From assembly GCA_022704145.1 (NCBI GenBank), contig JAKJGY010000013.1, positions 1 through 41,721 on the forward strand: a stretch of 41,721 nucleotides of DNA, given 5' to 3'. The position numbers and the translations under genes were made by a program. Under the pieces are notes generated by a model that saw only the letters and a program-made list of their open reading frames with translations, did no database searches and had not been told where the DNA came from. Of the stretch, positions 39,530 to 41,721 are shown in pieces. Numbering within the stretch: the first letter of the stretch is position 1; each line of letters begins with the position of its first letter. This stretch comes from Verrucomicrobiota bacterium. GTDB taxonomy: Bacteria; Verrucomicrobiota; Kiritimatiellia; RFP12; UBA1067.

Positions 39530-40672
39530 ATGATCCGGCATGTTCTCCACCTGTTCCGGGCTGGCGAGATTGGAGCTCCAGAAGCCGCCTCACGGCTCGA
39601 GCTGTCGCGGAGCAGGCTCTATTCGCTGTACGGCGACTACCTGCGGGCCAGTGCTGGCGGGAGCGAAAGCTCATGGTTGCCCGGAGTCTCCGGCGGCGAC
39701 CATGCCAAGGAATGGCCTGACGGAGTTGAGGATCTGTTGCGCAAGCGCCTGGCATCCGATCCGCCCGCAAGCTACGCTTTCGCGGCGTCCGAGGTCGACC
39801 GCGTCTTCGGATTCAGACTGGCGAGGTCACAGGTCAGGCGATGGGCTGTCAGGAACGGGTTCGCCCGGCCCGTAACGGATGCGCGGCAACCCGCCTCGGC
39901 AAGACGCTGGCAGAGGTCGCGTGTCGGCGAGCTCTGGCAGATGGACGCGACGCCGCACAGGTGGTTCGGCGCCGACGCCGGGCAGATGCCTATGCTGAAC
40001 ATGCTGGACGACTGCAGTCGTTTTCAGGTGGGCGGGCACATCTACGCGCGCGAGGTCTACCCGGCCTACCTGCACTTCCTTTCAAGGGCTTTTTCCGACC
40101 ACGGGCTTCCCCTCGAGCTCTATGTCGACTATCACAGCATGTTCTTCTCGGACACGCCCCAGGCGTTGACGCGTCTCGGCGAGGCGCTGATGTTCTACGG
40201 CGTCAGCTTCAAATATGCGCCGACTCCGCAGGCGAAAGGCAAAATCGAGCGTGTCCACCAGGTCTGGCAGGACCGCCTCCCGGCTTACTTCGGTTCGGAG
40301 GGCGTGCGCCATCTGGATATCGCCAACGAGCATCTCGACGCCCTCGTCTACCAGCGCAACCACCGGGAGTCGCACCGCGAGATAGGCATGACGCCGGCAG
40401 ACGCCTGGCGCGCCGCTGAGGCTGAAGGCCGCATCTGCCTGCGCCCAGCCCCGAAATGCCCGTGGTGGCCCTTCGTGTGGAGCGAGCGGGCCCATGTCCG
40501 CGTCGGGCCCGACAGAAAGGTCGACCTCGGAGTCAGAAAAGTCAGGGTCGAGACTTGCCCCGGCACGTGGCTTGTCAAGTGCTCTCACACCGACGGATAC
40601 ACGTCGCTCTTGGCAAAAGCGCCTTCTGCAGAAGCGCGCCCTCAAATACTCTTCTCCGACAGGCCCAAGTAG
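39530..40672 (+). CDS. DDE transposase (ISNCY/IS1202-like)
   Basis: A 380-residue integrase-type transposase. It has an N-terminal helix-turn-helix (AASRLELSRSRLYSLYGDYL), then a DDE core: Asp in ELWQMDATPHRWFG, Asp in LELYVDYHSMFF and Glu in TPQAKGKIERVHQVWQDRLP. The order and wording resemble ISNCY/IS1202-group transposases. The ATG at 39530 is a conservative start without a clear SD, and the frame stays open back to a TTG at 39506. In another frame an ATG at 39492 is followed by seven A residues (39495-39501). A one-base slip there would join it to the transposase frame, giving an MKKNQLLHRF start. That is inference; no truncation is seen. Confidence 0.9.
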   Translation: MIRHVLHLFRAGEIGAPEAASRLELSRSRLYSLYGDYLRASAGGSESSWLPGVSGGDHAKEWPDGVEDLLRKRLASDPPASYAFAASEVDRVFGFRLARSQVRRWAVRNGFARPVTDARQPASARRWQRSRVGELWQMDATPHRWFGADAGQMPMLNMLDDCSRFQVGGHIYAREVYPAYLHFLSRAFSDHGLPLELYVDYHSMFFSDTPQALTRLGEALMFYGVSFKYAPTPQAKGKIERVHQVWQDRLPAYFGSEGVRHLDIANEHLDALVYQRNHRESHREIGMTPADAWRAAEAEGRICLRPAPKCPWWPFVWSERAHVRVGPDRKVDLGVRKVRVETCPGTWLVKCSHTDGYTSLLAKAPSAEARPQILFSDRPK

Positions 40673-40673
40673 C

Positions 40674-40709
40674 TGTCCTGTTTTGCTTTGTACAAATATT
40701 CCAGTTTTG
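40674..40709 (-). repeat. Terminal repeats, IS right end
   Basis: Inverted copies of the left-end motif: TGTCCTGTTTTG (40674-40685, exact) and a degenerate TATTCCAGTTTTG (40697-40709), 24 bp apart. The outer one starts 14 bp from the right terminus, mirroring the left end. A 16-bp stretch at 40672-40687 is the exact complement of 39289-39304. Confidence 0.8.
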
Positions 40710-40723
40710 AAAACTACGCGACA

Positions 40724-40739
40724 GTCTGAGAGCGTGGGC
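40724..40739. repeat. Target-site duplication, right copy
   Basis: Identical to 39261-39276 and directly after the IS right end (CGCGACA). Confidence 0.9.
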
Positions 40740-40872
40740 TTGACCCATAACCGCTGTTTCGGGTACGCTCGCGAGCGTCGGTGTTTCGCGAAGTCGCCCC
40801 CGCCTGACCTGCCGATTGCGTTGTTGGCCCATTTCATGCACGGTAAGGGAAAGAGAACAGAACTGCACAAGA

Positions 40873-40894
40873 TCGGGGTCGGTATCGGGGTCGA
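40873..40894 (-). repeat. GACCCCGATACC-type repeat, right copy (inverted)
   Basis: The reverse complement of the repeat at 39130-39157, lacking one 6-bp unit. Confidence 0.6.
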
Positions 40895-40898
40895 AAGG

Positions 40899-40971
40899 CA
40901 ATCCGCATGGCTTTTTGGAGCCGAGAAACTGGACGTCTATCGCGCCGCCATCGAGTCTGTCGGCTGGGCGT
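40899..40971 (+). pseudogene. Four-helix-bundle (S23-type) protein remnant
   Basis: The plus-strand frame around 40908-40968 reads WLFGAEKLDVYRAAIESVGW. This resembles the N-terminal helix of the four-helix-bundle/23S rRNA intervening-sequence protein family, normally reading EKLDVYQ...EFVGW. The similarity stops after GWA, and no start or continuation matches. It is one of two gene fragments in this patch. Confidence 0.45.
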
Positions 40972-41043
40972 GTCGATTTCGTGTCGGGCGGGGCGGGTGC
41001 CTGTGTTGTGTGTATAGGGAGAGAACGACGGGAAGGGGAGGGG

Positions 41044-41721
41044 ATGACGATGAGAGCTGGGGTAAGCGTGACCGGACGGGCCATTTGGGCCGTCGCACTG
41101 ACAGGAGCTTGGGTGCAGCTTGCGGCGGCGGGGGCTGAGCCTGCGCTGGTGCGGGCGGAGGAGCCGGGCTGGCCCCAGTGGCGGGGGCCGCGCCGCGACG
41201 GGGTGTCGGAGGAGCGTGGGCTGCTGCAGTCCTGGCCTGCGGGCGGGCCGCGGCTGCTGTGGCGGGCGGACGGCCTGGGCCGAGGGTATTCGTCGCCGGT
41301 CGTCAGCGGGCAGGCTGTCTTCGTGACGGGGGACACGAACGACACGCTGCGGATCACGGCGCTCACGGCCGACGGGCGGCGGCGGTGGCAGGTGGCGAAC
41401 GGTGCGGCGTGGAAGAGGAATTTTCCGGGCGCGCGCGCGTCGTGCGCCTATCAGGGCGGCAAGGTGTATCACCTGAACGCGTTCGGCGACCTGGTCTGCC
41501 TGGACGCGGCGGACGGCGCGACGCGCTGGCGGGTGAACCTGCTGGAGCGCTACGCGGCGACGAACATCAACTGGGGCATCAGCGAGTCGGTGCTGGTCCA
41601 CGGGGGCCGGGTGTTCGCGACGCCGGCCGGCGGGAAGGGGCTGATGGTGGCGCTCGACGCGGCCTCCGGCGCGCCTGTCTGGGCCACGCCCGGGATCGAG
41701 GGCGAGCAGGCGGGCTATGGG
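41044..41721 (+). CDS. Secreted PQQ-like beta-propeller protein, C-terminus cut off by window edge
   Basis: 226 codons are open to the window end. The ATG at 41044 (a second lies at 41050) follows AAGGGGAGGGG. Residues 1-31 form a signal peptide ending AGA. The mature start WPQWRGPRRDGVSEERGLLQ is the recognised opening of the PQQ-like (BamB-type) propeller proteins abundant in Planctomycetes and Verrucomicrobia. Repeated blade segments follow: SPVVSGQAVFVTGD, CLDAADGATRWRVN and VALDAASGAPVWATP. Such proteins are usually secreted; the cofactor and reaction are unknown and the PQQ ligands are not visible. The gene lies beyond the IS-rich patch, with GC back to the general level. Confidence 0.88.
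   Translation, partial: MTMRAGVSVTGRAIWAVALTGAWVQLAAAGAEPALVRAEEPGWPQWRGPRRDGVSEERGLLQSWPAGGPRLLWRADGLGRGYSSPVVSGQAVFVTGDTNDTLRITALTADGRRRWQVANGAAWKRNFPGARASCAYQGGKVYHLNAFGDLVCLDAADGATRWRVNLLERYAATNINWGISESVLVHGGRVFATPAGGKGLMVALDAASGAPVWATPGIEGEQAGYG

Larger units (their letters stand above)
39277..40723 (+). mobile_element. Intact insertion sequence, ISNCY/IS1202-like, 1447 bp
   Basis: Both ends begin TGTCGCG (inverted), the usual TG...CA termini. Fourteen bases in from each end starts an array of transposase-binding-like repeats: three CAAAACAGGACA copies at the left with 23-bp period and two at the right. One transposase ORF fills most of the element. It is flanked by perfect 16-bp direct repeats, an unusually long duplication. 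IS1202-group elements are known for long duplications, and the transposase fits that broad group. The short identical arms suggest a recent and perhaps active insertion. It landed in a remnant-rich, lower-GC spot. Confidence 0.88.

Noticed and set aside
1..41721. CRISPR arrays, rRNA genes, prophage structural genes
   Set aside because: No regularly spaced identical repeats with spacers, no rRNA signatures and no phage proteins were seen. The 23-bp spaced triple repeat at 39291 has no spacer variation typical of CRISPR and lies at an IS end.

Overview
This is a 41.7 kb stretch of very GC-rich bacterial chromosome, roughly two thirds G+C by eye. The gene content fits a PVC-superphylum bacterium, most likely a Kiritimatiellota or Lentisphaerota/Verrucomicrobiota relative. 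The signs are an SHD1-domain protein, a huge CotH/lamin-tail surface protein, a formylglycine sulfatase beside polysaccharide-breakdown genes, a PQQ-type beta-propeller protein, an archaeal/eukaryal-type GlyRS and an AhbD-like haem enzyme. The taxonomic call is inference from gene content; there is no rRNA in the window.

Layout. 1-2.4 kb: a radical SAM gene cut by the left edge, a degenerate HAD-like protein and MazG. 2.5-8.8 kb: one 2086-residue secreted CotH/lamin-tail protein. 8.8-17.3 kb (mostly minus strand): release factor 3, a parvulin lipoprotein, an SHD1 protein, a Yej-type peptide ABC importer that lacks a binding protein in this window, and an EamA exporter. 17.4-23.0 kb: sulfatase, signal peptidase I, a Tat-exported Fe superoxide dismutase followed by an AhbD-like radical SAM enzyme, and a secreted esterase. 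23.3-23.5 kb: an apparently free-standing small RNA with a textbook promoter and terminator. 23.5-30.8 kb (minus): a probable operon of kduI, a GH141-like beta-helix enzyme, a membrane/TPR protein and a lipid A acyltransferase. 31.0-35.6 kb (plus): a tightly packed AmmeMemoRadiSam operon linked to a Tat-type ferredoxin and a NapH-like membrane polyferredoxin. 35.7-38.5 kb: glyS, larB and tRNA-Asn. 38.5-41.0 kb: a lower-GC patch of gene remnants (HepT/DUF86, four-helix-bundle) hit by an intact IS of 1447 bp with a 16-bp target duplication. 41.0 kb to the end: a PQQ-like beta-propeller gene cut by the right edge.

How it fits together. The sulfatase, KduI and GH141-like enzyme point to use of sulfated, uronic-acid-containing polysaccharides. 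The most interesting systems are (i) the AmmeMemoRadiSam operon, where the Memo-AMMECR1 fusion carries a possible lipoprotein signal plus a second, strongly SD-marked internal start, next to two export/membrane Fe-S proteins; (ii) the small RNA, which displays three C-rich anti-Shine-Dalgarno-like segments; and (iii) the IS element, with 23-bp-spaced terminal repeats and a cloverleaf-like leader.
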